This document shows positions 1 to 8,482 of a stretch of 45,385 bases of DNA, piece by piece. The position numbers and the translations under genes were made by a program. Origin of the DNA: Sphingomonadales bacterium (GTDB lineage: Bacteria; Pseudomonadota; Alphaproteobacteria; Sphingomonadales; Sphingomonadaceae). Every line of letters begins with the position of its first letter. The stretch's first letter is position 1. The notes under the pieces were generated by a model. It made no database searches. It was not told the DNA's origin and was given only the letters and a program-made list of their open reading frames with translations. Location of the stretch: assembly GCA_025362295.1 (NCBI GenBank), contig JANYGX010000037.1, positions 1 to 45,385 of the forward strand. Reading direction: 5' to 3'.

Positions 1-190
1 TAGCTTCCCCACACCACCAGCCCGAGGGACGACTATACACGAGGCTGCCCTCGACGTTGCGGGGAGCATCAACGCACGATGACGACCCTACCAAAAAACG
101 CTCCATTGACCGTGCACAGTCACCGGCGCTGGTTGTTTTAAAGGCCACAAAGTTCAATCGCCCCTGTCGGCACCAAGGGGGAGGTGTGTT
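1..190 (+). repeat. Left copy of inverted terminal repeat
   Basis: Bases about 27-190 match the reverse complement of about 45217-45385 at the other end of the window, with a few substitutions and short indels. The shared unit holds a small hairpin (CGAGG-CTGC-CCTCG near 41-54), a GGGGAG Shine-Dalgarno-like stretch, a short ORF (79-141) and a C/G-rich tail. Bases 1-26 lie beyond the part covered by the right copy, so the full element is probably longer than either end shows. In both copies the 3' side of the repeat faces the interior of the window. It could be the end of a mobile element or another multicopy unit. I do not recognise the family. Confidence 0.85.
79..141 (+). CDS. Putative micropeptide (20 aa) inside the repeat, left copy
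   Basis: An ATG-to-TAA ORF of 20 codons begins MTTLPKNAPL and ends HRRWLF. A GGGGAG stretch about 12 nt upstream could serve as a ribosome binding site. The right-hand copy encodes the same peptide with two extra residues (K and T). Apart from that 6-nt in-frame difference the ORF nucleotides are identical. The flanks just outside differ by substitutions and by indels that are not multiples of three (2 nt before the ATG, 1 nt after the stop). This suggests the peptide is translated, perhaps as a leader peptide, but it rests on only two copies. No function is known to me. Confidence 0.4.
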   Translation: MTTLPKNAPLTVHSHRRWLF

Positions 191-205
191 TATTTAAAGT
201 GTCGC

Positions 206-1048
206 TTAAACCTCAGCGCTCACCAGCCAAACGGCACCACCCAAGTGCACGGTAGAATTCACTTCCGAATTGCCAAGCGCAATGCGCAGGCGCTCTTTGA
301 CAACCGCACGTTTGTCATCATCCAGCTCGGCAATCGCTCGGGCTGTGGGGCCGATTTTAGCGATAAAATCCACAGCGCCCAGCACACCCTGGCCAACCGC
401 AATCGGCATGCTGGCTTCAATAGGCTCGATGCGCACGGCCCCAAAGCCAGCGCTGGTGAGAATACGTGAAATGCGCTTTGGATCAGCAAACGAAAACGGC
501 CCCGGTGCGGTTGGGTCTGTTGCCGGCATTTTAGGGAGCAGCGGCGCGATCGCACTGCCAGGAATTGTGACCCATGGATTATCCTTGGCGTGACGCCAGC
601 ACACAAACACCAGCTTGCCGGTTGGCTTCAGGGCGCGTTTGATATTGATGAATGCCTTGATCGGTGTATTAAAAAACATCACACCAAAGCGCGACATGGC
701 ATAATCAAAATGGTTGTCCGGAAATTTTCCCGTTTCAGCATCGGCCAATTGATATGTCACGGCATGTGCCGATGGCTTTGTGGCCGATTGCTTTATGGCC
801 TGAGCCAGCATGGGCTCGGAAATATCGATGCCCGTTACATGCGTGCCAAGCGCTGCGGCTTGCTCACTCATATCACCGCAGCCACAGCCGATATCGATTA
901 TGTGCTGGTCCGCTGCTAGTGCAAGTTTATGCTGCAATGCAGCACTGAAGGGTGCCATCATGGTATCGATCATGGCCTGGTGAGAAACCCAGCGCTCACC
1001 GACAACGCCGTTCCAGTGGTCGATCTGATCTTGATTGGCGGTTGTCAT
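206..1048 (-). CDS. Class I SAM-dependent methyltransferase (UbiE/Methyltransf_11-like)
   Basis: A protein of 280 residues with a Rossmann-type methyltransferase fold. Motif I (IIDIGCGCGDMS, about residues 50-61) binds S-adenosylmethionine, followed by an acidic residue at the end of strand 2 (GIDIS) and a DYAMSRFGVMFF segment in the position of motif II. No membrane segment or signal peptide is visible. The substrate cannot be told from sequence; relatives methylate quinones, lipids or small metabolites. The ATG overlaps the stop of the upstream pheA gene in an ATGA arrangement, so the two are probably co-transcribed and translationally coupled. Nothing follows it except the terminal repeat, which could carry the operon's end. 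Confidence 0.85.
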   Translation of the reverse strand: MTTANQDQIDHWNGVVGERWVSHQAMIDTMMAPFSAALQHKLALAADQHIIDIGCGCGDMSEQAAALGTHVTGIDISEPMLAQAIKQSATKPSAHAVTYQLADAETGKFPDNHFDYAMSRFGVMFFNTPIKAFINIKRALKPTGKLVFVCWRHAKDNPWVTIPGSAIAPLLPKMPATDPTAPGPFSFADPKRISRILTSAGFGAVRIEPIEASMPIAVGQGVLGAVDFIAKIGPTARAIAELDDDKRAVVKERLRIALGNSEVNSTVHLGGAVWLVSAEV

Positions 1049-1950
1049 GGATTAAGCCTTGCTTGTGCTTGCGGGTACGTGCCGAGTAGGCGTACCCATT
1101 TGGTGTGAAATCGGAGTTCATCGAGTGCTCTGGCCACAGCAGGATCGCTGGGTGTGCCTTGAATGTCGGCAAAAAATTCTGATGCCGTGAAGCTGCCGCC
1201 ACGCTGGTAGCTTTCAAGCTTGGTCATATTAACCCCATTGGTGGCAAATCCCCCCATGGCTTTGTACAGTGCGGCTGGAATATTGCGCACCTCAAAGCTA
1301 AAGCTTGTGATGAACGATCCGTGGCTCGCCGTCGTTGCCAGTGGCGTTCGTGACAACACCACAAACCGGGTTGTGTTGTGATCCACATCCTCAATGCCGT
1401 CTGCAAGGATATTGAGGCCGTAAACCTCTGCGGCCAGTGCTGGGGCAATGGCGGCGATTGTTGGATCGTCGCCCTCGGCGACCAGCGCTGCAGCCCCGGC
1501 CGTATCCGCATACGGGATAGGTTCCATGCCCCAGCCACGCAGCCGCTCACGGCATTGGGCCAGCGCTTGCGGGTGGCTGATGACCTGCCTAATGGCCGAT
1601 TGCTCAACCCCAGGATGTGCTAAGAGGCAATGGCGCACCCTCAAAAAGTGCTCACCCACAATATGAAGTTGACCACTTGGCAGCAGCACATGCACATCGG
1701 CAACCCGACCAGCAATACTGTTTTCAATCGGGATAACGGCGCGGCCGACTTTGCCACTTTCTACCGCCTCGAAGGCATCTTCAAAGCTAAAACAAGGAAA
1801 AGGCAAGCAATTCGGTGCTATAGCAAGAGTGGCTAGGTGTGAATTCGCCCCCGGCGCACCTTGAAAAGCGATCGCGTCATCAGGGCTGTTGTTGGCAGCG
1901 GCGATCATTGCAGCCACGAGGGCTGTTGCGGGAGCAGGATAAGAATGCAT
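1045..1950 (-). CDS. pheA: Prephenate dehydratase
   Basis: Converts prephenate to phenylpyruvate in phenylalanine synthesis, in the cytoplasm. The 301 residues contain a periplasmic-binding-like catalytic domain (about 27-205, starting AIAFQGAPGANS and ending in the conserved TTRFVVL motif) and a C-terminal ACT domain (about 215-295). The ACT domain is where phenylalanine feedback inhibition usually acts; here the usual ESRP signature reads ESYQ, so feedback control may be altered. There is no fused chorismate mutase, as is normal in alphaproteobacteria. It overlaps the downstream methyltransferase by 4 nt. It is divergent from the cytochrome c gene, a neighbour pair seen in many alphaproteobacteria, and the 137-bp gap at 1951-2087 must hold both promoters. 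Confidence 0.95.
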   Translation of the reverse strand: MHSYPAPATALVAAMIAAANNSPDDAIAFQGAPGANSHLATLAIAPNCLPFPCFSFEDAFEAVESGKVGRAVIPIENSIAGRVADVHVLLPSGQLHIVGEHFLRVRHCLLAHPGVEQSAIRQVISHPQALAQCRERLRGWGMEPIPYADTAGAAALVAEGDDPTIAAIAPALAAEVYGLNILADGIEDVDHNTTRFVVLSRTPLATTASHGSFITSFSFEVRNIPAALYKAMGGFATNGVNMTKLESYQRGGSFTASEFFADIQGTPSDPAVARALDELRFHTKWVRLLGTYPQAQARLNP

Positions 1951-2087
1951 AAAACTCTATAGAAGGACGCTGCCCATAAAGCAATCAACCAGATGCGACT
2001 ATGCTGCGCTTGCATCAATGAGCCCCGATGTTTAAGTAGCGCATCAATATCTGATTTTAAAATTTAACTTCGTTTCTGGGGGTCCAC

Positions 2088-2684
2088 GTGGATTCATTTG
2101 AGTGGAATAAAATTGCTGGCGGTGTGCTTGGCTCACTGTTGTTCATGATGGTTGTCGGTGTCGTCAGCGGCTCTGTATTCAAGACCCATAAACCTGAAAA
2201 ACCCGGCTATGTGATTGATGCTCCCGCTGAGGCGGTTGGCGGTGTGGTCGCTGTCGTGCAAACGGTGGATGTCGGCACGGCTCTTGCGGCCGGCACAGCC
2301 GCCAAAGGGGCTGAGGTTTTCAAAAAATGCGCCACATGTCACAATGCCGAGAAGGGTGGTCCGAACAAAACTGGCCCTAATCTCTGGGGCATTGTTGGCA
2401 ACAAGCATGCCCACCTGGGTGCAGCCTTTGGCTATTCTGACGGCATGAAAGCCAAAGCGGCTGAAGCTTGGTCGTTTGATGCTCTGTACGCGTATTTGGA
2501 AAATCCCAAAACAGCTGTGCCCGGCAACAAAATGGCCTTTGCCGGTTTGTCAAAACCGGAAGATCGCGGCGCCGTGTTGCAATATCTGAACAGTCAATCC
2601 GATAGCCCCTTGCCCTTGCCAAAGCCGGCACCAGTAGCAGCACCTGCAAAAACAGCAACTGCAGGCCAAGCAAAAAAAGCCTAA
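2088..2684 (+). CDS. Membrane-anchored c-type cytochrome (CycM/c552-like)
   Basis: A 198-residue class I cytochrome c. An uncleaved N-terminal helix (about residues 8-31) anchors the haem domain to the periplasmic side of the inner membrane. The haem site is CATCH (C81, C84, H85), and the sixth ligand is probably M149 in PGNKMAF. A linker rich in Ala and Val follows the anchor, and a Pro/Ala/Lys-rich tail of about 30 residues ends the protein. Related proteins (CycM of rhizobia, c552 of Paracoccus) pass electrons from the bc1 complex to aa3 oxidase, which is the inferred role here. The start is GTG, preceded by a CTGGGGG stretch. Confidence 0.9.
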   Translation: MDSFEWNKIAGGVLGSLLFMMVVGVVSGSVFKTHKPEKPGYVIDAPAEAVGGVVAVVQTVDVGTALAAGTAAKGAEVFKKCATCHNAEKGGPNKTGPNLWGIVGNKHAHLGAAFGYSDGMKAKAAEAWSFDALYAYLENPKTAVPGNKMAFAGLSKPEDRGAVLQYLNSQSDSPLPLPKPAPVAAPAKTATAGQAKKA

Positions 2685-2751
2685 ATCTTGGCGCTTAGCA
2701 TTTCAAGAACATCGTCTGCAAGAACAACGATCCGGTAATTGCCACTCGCCT

Positions 2752-2876
2752 TTGTCATCCCGGCCTTCGCTCATTAGGTGTTAAGGTAAGCAAAAATGAA
2801 TGCAAGAATTCCTCCCCCTCAAGTTGGGTGAGGAATTCTAAACTTAACATCTATGAACTTTCGCTGGGATGCAAAA
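2752..2876. repeat. Palindromic intergenic element with internal hairpin
   Basis: The gap after the cytochrome gene contains a nearly perfect 10-bp inverted repeat, AGAATTCCTC at 2805-2814 against GAGGAATTCT at 2830-2839. It is flanked by CATCCCGGCCTTCGC (about 2757-2771) and TTTCGCTGGGATGC (about 2858-2871), which are themselves imperfect inverted copies. No T-run follows the inner hairpin, so it is not an obvious intrinsic terminator. The arrangement resembles a small palindromic repeat element, perhaps one inserted into another. Confidence 0.45.
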
Positions 2877-2914
2877 AAAACAACGTGTTCTTCCTCAAAC
2901 CTTGAGCTTATCCT

Positions 2915-3814
2915 TTGAAGTTTTTTATTGGTGTTTTTCTTGCAGCCGCAGGTATTGGAAGCTTATTCAAATTTGTTTCGCCGCTTCGGCTGCTGAACAG
3001 CTTGGATAGTATAGCTTCTGGCAAGAGCAGTGCGTTGGTTGCGGTCGATCAGGCTTTTGGCACGCACGGTCAAAAACTCAATATCTGGCAAGGGAGCCGT
3101 TCGACATCCACCCACGCCCCAGTGGTTGTGTTTTTTTATGGCGGCGGTTGGGTGAGCGGTACCCGACAGGATTATGCATGGGCGGCACGCGCTTACGCAT
3201 CAAGGGGATTTATTGTTGTTGTGCCAGACTATCGCAAGGTTCCAGATGTTGTGTTTCCGGCCTTCATACAAGATGCGGCCGATGCCGTGCGCTGGACTCA
3301 TGATCATATTGCTGATTACGGCGGTGATCCTGACCGTATTGCACTTGTTGGCCATTCTGCCGGTGCCTACGCAGTCGCCATGCTGGCGTTGGATAACCAG
3401 TGGCTGACCGGTGTTGATCTGCAACCGGACACGATCAAGGTCGCCGTGGGCCTTTCCGGACCCTATGATTTTTTGCCCTTTGACGAGCCGCGCGGTAAAA
3501 ATGCACTTGGTGCCTGGCCGCGGCCGCTAGAAACACAACCAATTACATTTGCACGGAGCGATGCGCCGCCTTTTATGCTGGTAACGGGCACCAATGATAA
3601 AACCGTAAGACCTAAAAATTCGCGTAATTTGTTCAAGCGATTGAGCAGTTTTGGGGCTGTTGTTGTGGAAAAAGAATATCCAGATTTGGGGCATGAGGAT
3701 ATTGCCATGGCATTGTCACGACCCTTTCGTTACAAAGCTACGGTTCTTGATGATACTTCACGCTTTATGATGGCACACTTGAGCAACACGACTGACGCAG
3801 AAACTGCGCCTTAA
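2915..3814 (+). CDS. Alpha/beta hydrolase (carboxylesterase/HSL-like)
   Basis: A 299-residue serine hydrolase, probably acting on esters. The oxyanion-hole motif reads YGGGW (residues 75-79). The nucleophile is S148 in GHSAG, and the likely acid and base are D228 (GTNDKT) and H260 (LGHED), so the triad looks complete. The N-terminus has a hydrophobic stretch (about 3-22) that could be a membrane anchor or signal peptide. The start must be the TTG at 2915, because an in-frame stop lies at 2903 and no ATG or GTG is close. Ribosome binding is not obvious. The natural substrate is unknown. It converges on the response-regulator gene. Confidence 0.85.
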   Translation: MKFFIGVFLAAAGIGSLFKFVSPLRLLNSLDSIASGKSSALVAVDQAFGTHGQKLNIWQGSRSTSTHAPVVVFFYGGGWVSGTRQDYAWAARAYASRGFIVVVPDYRKVPDVVFPAFIQDAADAVRWTHDHIADYGGDPDRIALVGHSAGAYAVAMLALDNQWLTGVDLQPDTIKVAVGLSGPYDFLPFDEPRGKNALGAWPRPLETQPITFARSDAPPFMLVTGTNDKTVRPKNSRNLFKRLSSFGAVVVEKEYPDLGHEDIAMALSRPFRYKATVLDDTSRFMMAHLSNTTDAETAP

Positions 3815-3854
3815 ATCAAAAGCCCTTTTCATTGTTGCCGTTGTCAAGAAGGTG

Positions 3855-3876
3855 AATCCCAGCCTTTGCTGGGATT
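3855..3876. terminator. Hairpin between convergent genes
   Basis: A perfect 9-bp stem (AATCCCAGC/GCTGGGATT) with a 4-nt loop lies between the stop codons of two convergent genes. No long T-run follows on either strand. It may act as a bidirectional terminator or be a REP-like palindrome; the same TCCCAGC core occurs in the element near 2752-2876. Confidence 0.5.
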
Positions 3877-3894
3877 ACGACTATAGGGCAGTCT

Positions 3895-5351
3895 TTAAGG
3901 CTTCTGGTATTCAGTATTTTCAAGCCCATCACCAATACCAAGCTCACTCAGCTTGCGATACAGGGTTGAGCGACTGATGCCCAATCGCTTGGCAACTTCG
4001 GCCACTTTGCCTTGATAGAGTGTGACAGAATGACGAATGATATCGGCTTCAAGCTCGCTCATTTTTCGGATGTGACCATCTTTTTTAATTAGGGGTATTG
4101 CGCCGCCAGGCAAGGCAGATTTGATGCTGCTGGGCAGGTGTGCTGCACTGTTTTCGATTGACACCTGAACTTGCAGTTGCGGGAAATCATCTATGGTCAG
4201 CGTTTCACCGTCGCATAAAACCACAGCTCTAAAAATAGCATTCTGCAATTGCCGCACATTGCCTGGCCAATCAAATCGGGTGAGCAAGGCAATGGCATCA
4301 GCATCAATCGTGCGCACGGCAATATTCTGTTCGCCTGAAATGGTTTCGAGAAAATGCTGCGCAAGCCTTGCGATATCATCCCGCCGGCTGCGCAGCGACG
4401 GAATGCGCAGCGACACAACATTGAGACGATAATATAAATCCTCGCGGAAGCGCCCGGCTTCCACTTCGTTGGCAAGCGTGCGGTTCGTTGCCGAAAGTAT
4501 GCGCACATCCACCTTGCGGGTGGCCCGGCTACCGACCGCTTCCACTTCGCCTTCTTGCAAAAAGCGCAGCAGCTTTACCTGCGCTTCAAGCGGCATCTCG
4601 AAATCTCATCGAGGAATACGGTGCCGCCATTGGCCTCGACAAACTTGCCGTCGTGCTTGTCGATAGCGCCGGTGAAGGCACCCTTCTCATGGCCAAATAA
4701 AATGCTTTCAATCAGGTTAGCTGGTATGGCGCCGCAATTAACAACAATAAATGGCTTGTTCTTGCGCGGGCTGGCCGAATGGATAGATTGCGCAATCAGT
4801 TCCTTGCCGACACCGCTTTCACCTTCGATGAGAACCGGTATAGAGGCTGCGGCTGCCTTCCGCGCCGTGGCAACGGTTGATAAAAAATTATCAGCCGTGC
4901 CGATGAGCTGATCAAATTTCAGTTGCTTGCTTATTTTTTCGGTCAGTGGCCTCAATTCGCCGTCTGGCGCACTCGTGTTGAACACGGCGGCAAGGGCTGT
5001 GCGAATGCGCTCCGGGCTGGTTGGTTTCACCAAAAAGTCAGTGGCACCGGCCCGCATAGCATCAATCGCCACAGACAGCGACGAGTGCGAGGTCAGCATG
5101 ATAACCGGCAAATCAGGTTTTTGTGGCCGCAGCTTTTGCAGGAGCTCAATGCCGGTCATCCCCGGCATCGAAAAATCGAGAACCACGGCGGCAATTGCCC
5201 CCGTCTTGTCTTTTTCCAAAGTGGCAAGAGCACTGGTGCCGCTTTCAGCCAACTGCACCCCATAGCCTTCTTTCTGGATAATATTTTCCAGCAGACGCCG
5301 TTGGGTGGCCTCATCATCAACGATTAATATGGTTTTCGTCGCATTGCCCAT
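3895..5351 (-). pseudogene. NtrC-family sigma-54 response regulator, frameshifted
   Basis: Read as one gene it encodes about 485 residues: a receiver domain (about 1-120, acidic pair D12/D13, phospho-acceptor D59), an AAA+ sigma-54 activation domain (Walker A GESGVGKE 177-184, GAFTGA 224-229, Walker B VFLDE) and a C-terminal Fis-type helix-turn-helix (GKVAEVAKRLGISRSTLYRK). The reading frame breaks close to 4597-4602. The 5' part (4575-5351) runs out of frame right after DEIS, and the 3' part (3895-4596) resumes with MPLEAQVKLLRF. Restoring one G (TCGAGATG to TCGGAGATG) gives the normal DEISEMPLEAQ. All other motifs are intact, so this is a very recent mutation or a base-calling error. No partner kinase gene lies beside it. 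Confidence 0.85.
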
Positions 5352-5444
5352 AATGTCTCATTACGGGACAAATGGTTAATTTTGCTTCACCATACAGCTA
5401 TTCGATGGTGGCTATCAAACCACTTTCGCCATATATTGCTGTCT

Positions 5445-6791
5445 ATGAATGAATTCCGTGATGATAACCGCTTTGGCGGTCGCCTCTCCCGCTATGCCCG
5501 CGTAACTGGTGCTGTCGGGGGTCTGGCTATGCAGTTTGCTGCCAGCAAGGTGCTTGGCACAGGCCTGGATAACGAGCGCCACGCCAGGGACTTGTTGGCC
5601 GCTTTAGGGGGCCTAAAGGGTCCTGTGATGAAAATCGCGCAGATTCTCTCAACCATTCCCGAGGCCTTGCCGCCAGAATATGCGAGGGAACTGAGCCAGT
5701 TGCAGGCCAATGCCCCCGCCATGGGCTGGCCGTTCACCAAACGGCGGATGCGCACAGAGCTCGGCGAGGGCTGGCAGGCCCTGTATGGTAGTTTTGAGCA
5801 GGAGGCCTGTGCCGCTGCTTCGCTTGGTCAAGTTCACAAAGCAACAAGCCTTCAAGGGCAGAAACTCGCTGTTAAGCTGCAATACCCGGATATGGGTTCA
5901 GCCGTAGAAGCCGATCTCGGCCAGCTTGACATCATTCTCGGGCTGTTCCGCGCTTACGACAAATCTATCGACACGTCCGCCGTGCGGCAGGAGCTGGCAG
6001 CACGTCTGCGCGAAGAACTGGATTATGTGCGCGAGGCCCAGCACATGGCCCTGTATCGTCATATGCTGGCGGACGAGCCGCTTGTTACCGTGCCGGACAG
6101 TTTGCCAAAGCTGTCTTCGAAGCGATTGCTCACCATGTCCTGGCTCGAGGGCAAGCCGCTGATGAGCTTCAAAGGGTCTGACCAGGCCACCCGCAACACC
6201 ATTGCCGTTAATATGTTCAAGGCCTGGTATATTCCATTTCACCAGTATGGCATTATTCACGGCGATCCGCATCTGGGCAATTACACGGTGCGGGATGACC
6301 TTGGCATCAACCTGCTCGATTTTGGCTGTGTGCGCATTTTTCCACCGAAATTCGTGGCTGGGGTGATTGATCTTTATCGTGCGCTTCGCGATGGCGACCG
6401 CGATCTCGCGGTGCAGGCGTATAAAAATTGGGGTTTTGAGGGGCTGTCGAACGAGATGATTGATGTGCTCAACATCTGGGCAGGTTTTGTCTATGGTCCA
6501 TTGATGGAAGATGGTGTGCGGCTTATCAACAACAACGACAAACCCGGAGAATATGGCCGCGAGACAGCCTTTAAGGTGCACACTGAGCTGAAACGGCTCG
6601 GCACTGTCAAACCTCCGGCGGAATTTGTCTTCATGGACCGCGCCTCGGTGGGCTTGGGGTCAGTGTTCCTGCACCTCAAAGCGGAAGTCAACTGGTACCA
6701 GCTGTTCCACGAAGTGATTGACGGGTTTACAGTTGAGGCGATGACCGCGCGGCAAAACGAAGCCCTTGCCAGCGTCGGGCTGGCTGGGTAA
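5445..6791 (+). CDS. ABC1/UbiB-like atypical kinase (AarF/ADCK family)
   Basis: A 448-residue member of the ABC1/ADCK/UbiB family, linked to ubiquinone biosynthesis or lipid homeostasis in relatives. It shows the family's KxGQ-like segment (KIAQILSTIPEALPPEY), the Ala-rich loop (AAASLGQVHKA), the catalytic-loop sequence HGDPHLGNY and the metal-binding DFGCVR. The ORF is open from a TTG at 5382, but the ATG at 5445 (MNEFRDDNRF) fits relatives better. There is no clear C-terminal membrane helix pair as in classical UbiB, so it is better called UbiB-like. It is divergent from the broken response regulator. Confidence 0.85.
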   Translation: MNEFRDDNRFGGRLSRYARVTGAVGGLAMQFAASKVLGTGLDNERHARDLLAALGGLKGPVMKIAQILSTIPEALPPEYARELSQLQANAPAMGWPFTKRRMRTELGEGWQALYGSFEQEACAAASLGQVHKATSLQGQKLAVKLQYPDMGSAVEADLGQLDIILGLFRAYDKSIDTSAVRQELAARLREELDYVREAQHMALYRHMLADEPLVTVPDSLPKLSSKRLLTMSWLEGKPLMSFKGSDQATRNTIAVNMFKAWYIPFHQYGIIHGDPHLGNYTVRDDLGINLLDFGCVRIFPPKFVAGVIDLYRALRDGDRDLAVQAYKNWGFEGLSNEMIDVLNIWAGFVYGPLMEDGVRLINNNDKPGEYGRETAFKVHTELKRLGTVKPPAEFVFMDRASVGLGSVFLHLKAEVNWYQLFHEVIDGFTVEAMTARQNEALASVGLAG

Positions 6792-6836
6792 GCGGATGAC
6801 AGCACATATAAAATTACGTTAACAAAGGTCATACGC

Positions 6837-6974
6837 ATGTCAGACAACCAAAATCCTATGGACTATAAAGCCCACAACAGCACCTACAGCACATTCACCA
6901 AAGCCATCGGCTGGGGCATATTGGCTGCAGTTTTACTGTTTGGCTCGATGCTGCATTTCACCAAAGTATTCTAG
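6837..6974 (+). CDS. aa3-type cytochrome c oxidase subunit IV (small)
   Basis: A 45-residue protein consisting of a short polar N-terminus (YKAHNSTYSTFTKA) and one membrane helix (GWGILAAVLLFGSMLHF). Small bacterial subunit IV proteins of aa3-type oxidases have this YxxHxxTYxxF-helix pattern, and in many alphaproteobacteria the gene sits just upstream of pntAA, as here. An AAAGG about 10 nt before the ATG is a likely ribosome binding site. The stop lies 3 nt before the pntAA ATG, so it is probably the first gene of the pnt operon. It would associate with the oxidase in the inner membrane; it is not catalytic. Confidence 0.8.
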   Translation: MSDNQNPMDYKAHNSTYSTFTKAIGWGILAAVLLFGSMLHFTKVF

Positions 6975-6977
6975 TTC

Positions 6978-8078
6978 ATGAAAATCGCTGTTTTGAAGGA
7001 AACCCGCGCGTTTGAAAAGCGCACGGCGGCGACGCCTGAAACGGTGAAAAAATTGGCGGGTTTGGGCTTTGCTGTCGCTGTAGAAACCGGCGCCGGGCAC
7101 GGGGCAAATATATCTGATCAGGCGTTTGCCGAAGCCGGTGCGAGTGTAGCGGACCACGCAAACTGTCTGGCAGGAGCAGGTGTTGTGCTGAAGGTGCAAG
7201 GCCCCGAGGCTGATCAGCTTGCCGGTTATGCGCGTGGCACCACGCTCATTGCCACCTTCAACCCGCGCCAAAATACTGAACTGGTGAAAGCCTATGCTGA
7301 TGCCGGCCTCACGGCGATGGCGATGGAACTGATGCCGCGCATTACACGTGCGCAATCAATGGATGTGCTCTCCAGCCAGTCCAACCTGGCAGGCTACAAA
7401 TCGGTGCTGGATGCTGCGGCTGAATATGGCAAGGCCTTCCCGATGATGATGACAGCGGCAGGCACAATATCTGCAGCGCGGGTGTTCATCATGGGTGTGG
7501 GTGTGGCAGGCTTGCAGGCGATTGCGACAGCACGGCGGCTCGGGGCTTTGGTCTCCGCCACCGATGTGCGCGCGGCGACCAAAGAGCAGATCGAGAGCCT
7601 TGGCGCCAAGGGCATTTTTGTCGAGGGCGTCAAAGGCATTGAAGGCGAAGGCACCGGCGGCTACGCCAGCGAAATGTCAGATGAATACAAGACGGCGCAA
7701 GCAGCGCTGGTATCGTCGCATATCGCAAAGCAAGACATTGTGATTACCACAGCACTGATACCAGGGCGCGCAGCACCAAGACTGATTTCAGCTGCACAGG
7801 TTGACAGCATGAAACCAGGATCAGTGATCGTTGATCTCGCCGTTGAAGCGGGCGGCAATGTCGAAGGTGCCGTGGCTGGTGAGGTTGTGATGACAGCAGG
7901 TGGTGTAAAAATTGTCGGCCACAAGAATGTGCCGTCACGTCTGGCTGCGGATGCCTCGGCTTTGTATGCGCGAAATATTTTCACGTTTCTGAACACGTTC
8001 TACGACAAGGAAACGAAGTCGCTGAAATGGGATTTTGAGGATGAAATATTGAAGGCTGTGGTGGTAAGCCATGCCTGA
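6978..8078 (+). CDS. pntA: NAD(P) transhydrogenase subunit alpha part 1 (PntAA)
   Basis: A 366-residue NAD(H)-binding component (domain I) of the proton-translocating transhydrogenase, which uses the proton gradient to drive hydride transfer from NADH to NADP+. It shows an AlaDH/PNT N-terminal region (KETRAFEKRTAATPETV) and a Rossmann dinucleotide fold (FIMGVGVAGLQAIATARRLG). The mobile loop region is about EGTGGYASEMSDEY. It lacks membrane helices; these are encoded by the next gene. This split is typical of alphaproteobacteria such as Rhodospirillum. It is followed after 41 nt by pntAB. Confidence 0.96.
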   Translation: MKIAVLKETRAFEKRTAATPETVKKLAGLGFAVAVETGAGHGANISDQAFAEAGASVADHANCLAGAGVVLKVQGPEADQLAGYARGTTLIATFNPRQNTELVKAYADAGLTAMAMELMPRITRAQSMDVLSSQSNLAGYKSVLDAAAEYGKAFPMMMTAAGTISAARVFIMGVGVAGLQAIATARRLGALVSATDVRAATKEQIESLGAKGIFVEGVKGIEGEGTGGYASEMSDEYKTAQAALVSSHIAKQDIVITTALIPGRAAPRLISAAQVDSMKPGSVIVDLAVEAGGNVEGAVAGEVVMTAGGVKIVGHKNVPSRLAADASALYARNIFTFLNTFYDKETKSLKWDFEDEILKAVVVSHA

Positions 8079-8119
8079 TGCGCCAAGCGATAGCAGAGTA
8101 ATTTTGTTAGGAAACATGT

Positions 8120-8407
8120 ATGACCTTCATCTCTGAATTGTCTATATTCACGCTTGCCATTTTCGTCGGCTACTATGTCGTCTGGTCGGTGACGCCAGCG
8201 CTGCACACACCGTTGATGGCTGTGACCAATGCGATTTCGTCGGTCATCATAGTCGGTGCGCTGCTCGCGGCTGCACCAGGCTACTGGGGTGCAGCGAAAC
8301 TCTTGGGACTTTTGGCAGTGGCATTGGCCAGTGTGAATATATTTGGTGGTTTTGCAGTGACGCGCCGGATGTTGGCCATGTATAAGAAGAAAGAGAAAAA
8401 GGCCTGA
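8120..8407 (+). CDS. pntAB: NAD(P) transhydrogenase subunit alpha part 2 (PntAB)
   Basis: A 95-residue membrane component of transhydrogenase domain II. It has three hydrophobic helices (starting LSIFTLAIFVGYYVVW, AISSVIIVGALLAA and LLGLLAVALASVNIFGGF) and a basic C-terminus (KKKEKKA). The conserved TPALHTPLMAVTNAISS loop is diagnostic. Together with PntB it forms the proton channel in the inner membrane. It sits between pntAA and pntB in the same operon. Confidence 0.95.
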   Translation: MTFISELSIFTLAIFVGYYVVWSVTPALHTPLMAVTNAISSVIIVGALLAAAPGYWGAAKLLGLLAVALASVNIFGGFAVTRRMLAMYKKKEKKA

Positions 8408-8482
8408 TGCGTTTCTCAAACATAGCACCATCGAACACTCTGAACGGCATTGCCGAAACCATATGGCATAAGGTCTCAGCCC

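Noticed and set aside
5898-6581. A 227-codon minus-strand ORF
   Set aside because: Antisense to the UbiB-like kinase, whose catalytic motifs are clear on the + strand; no ribosome binding site or known domain.
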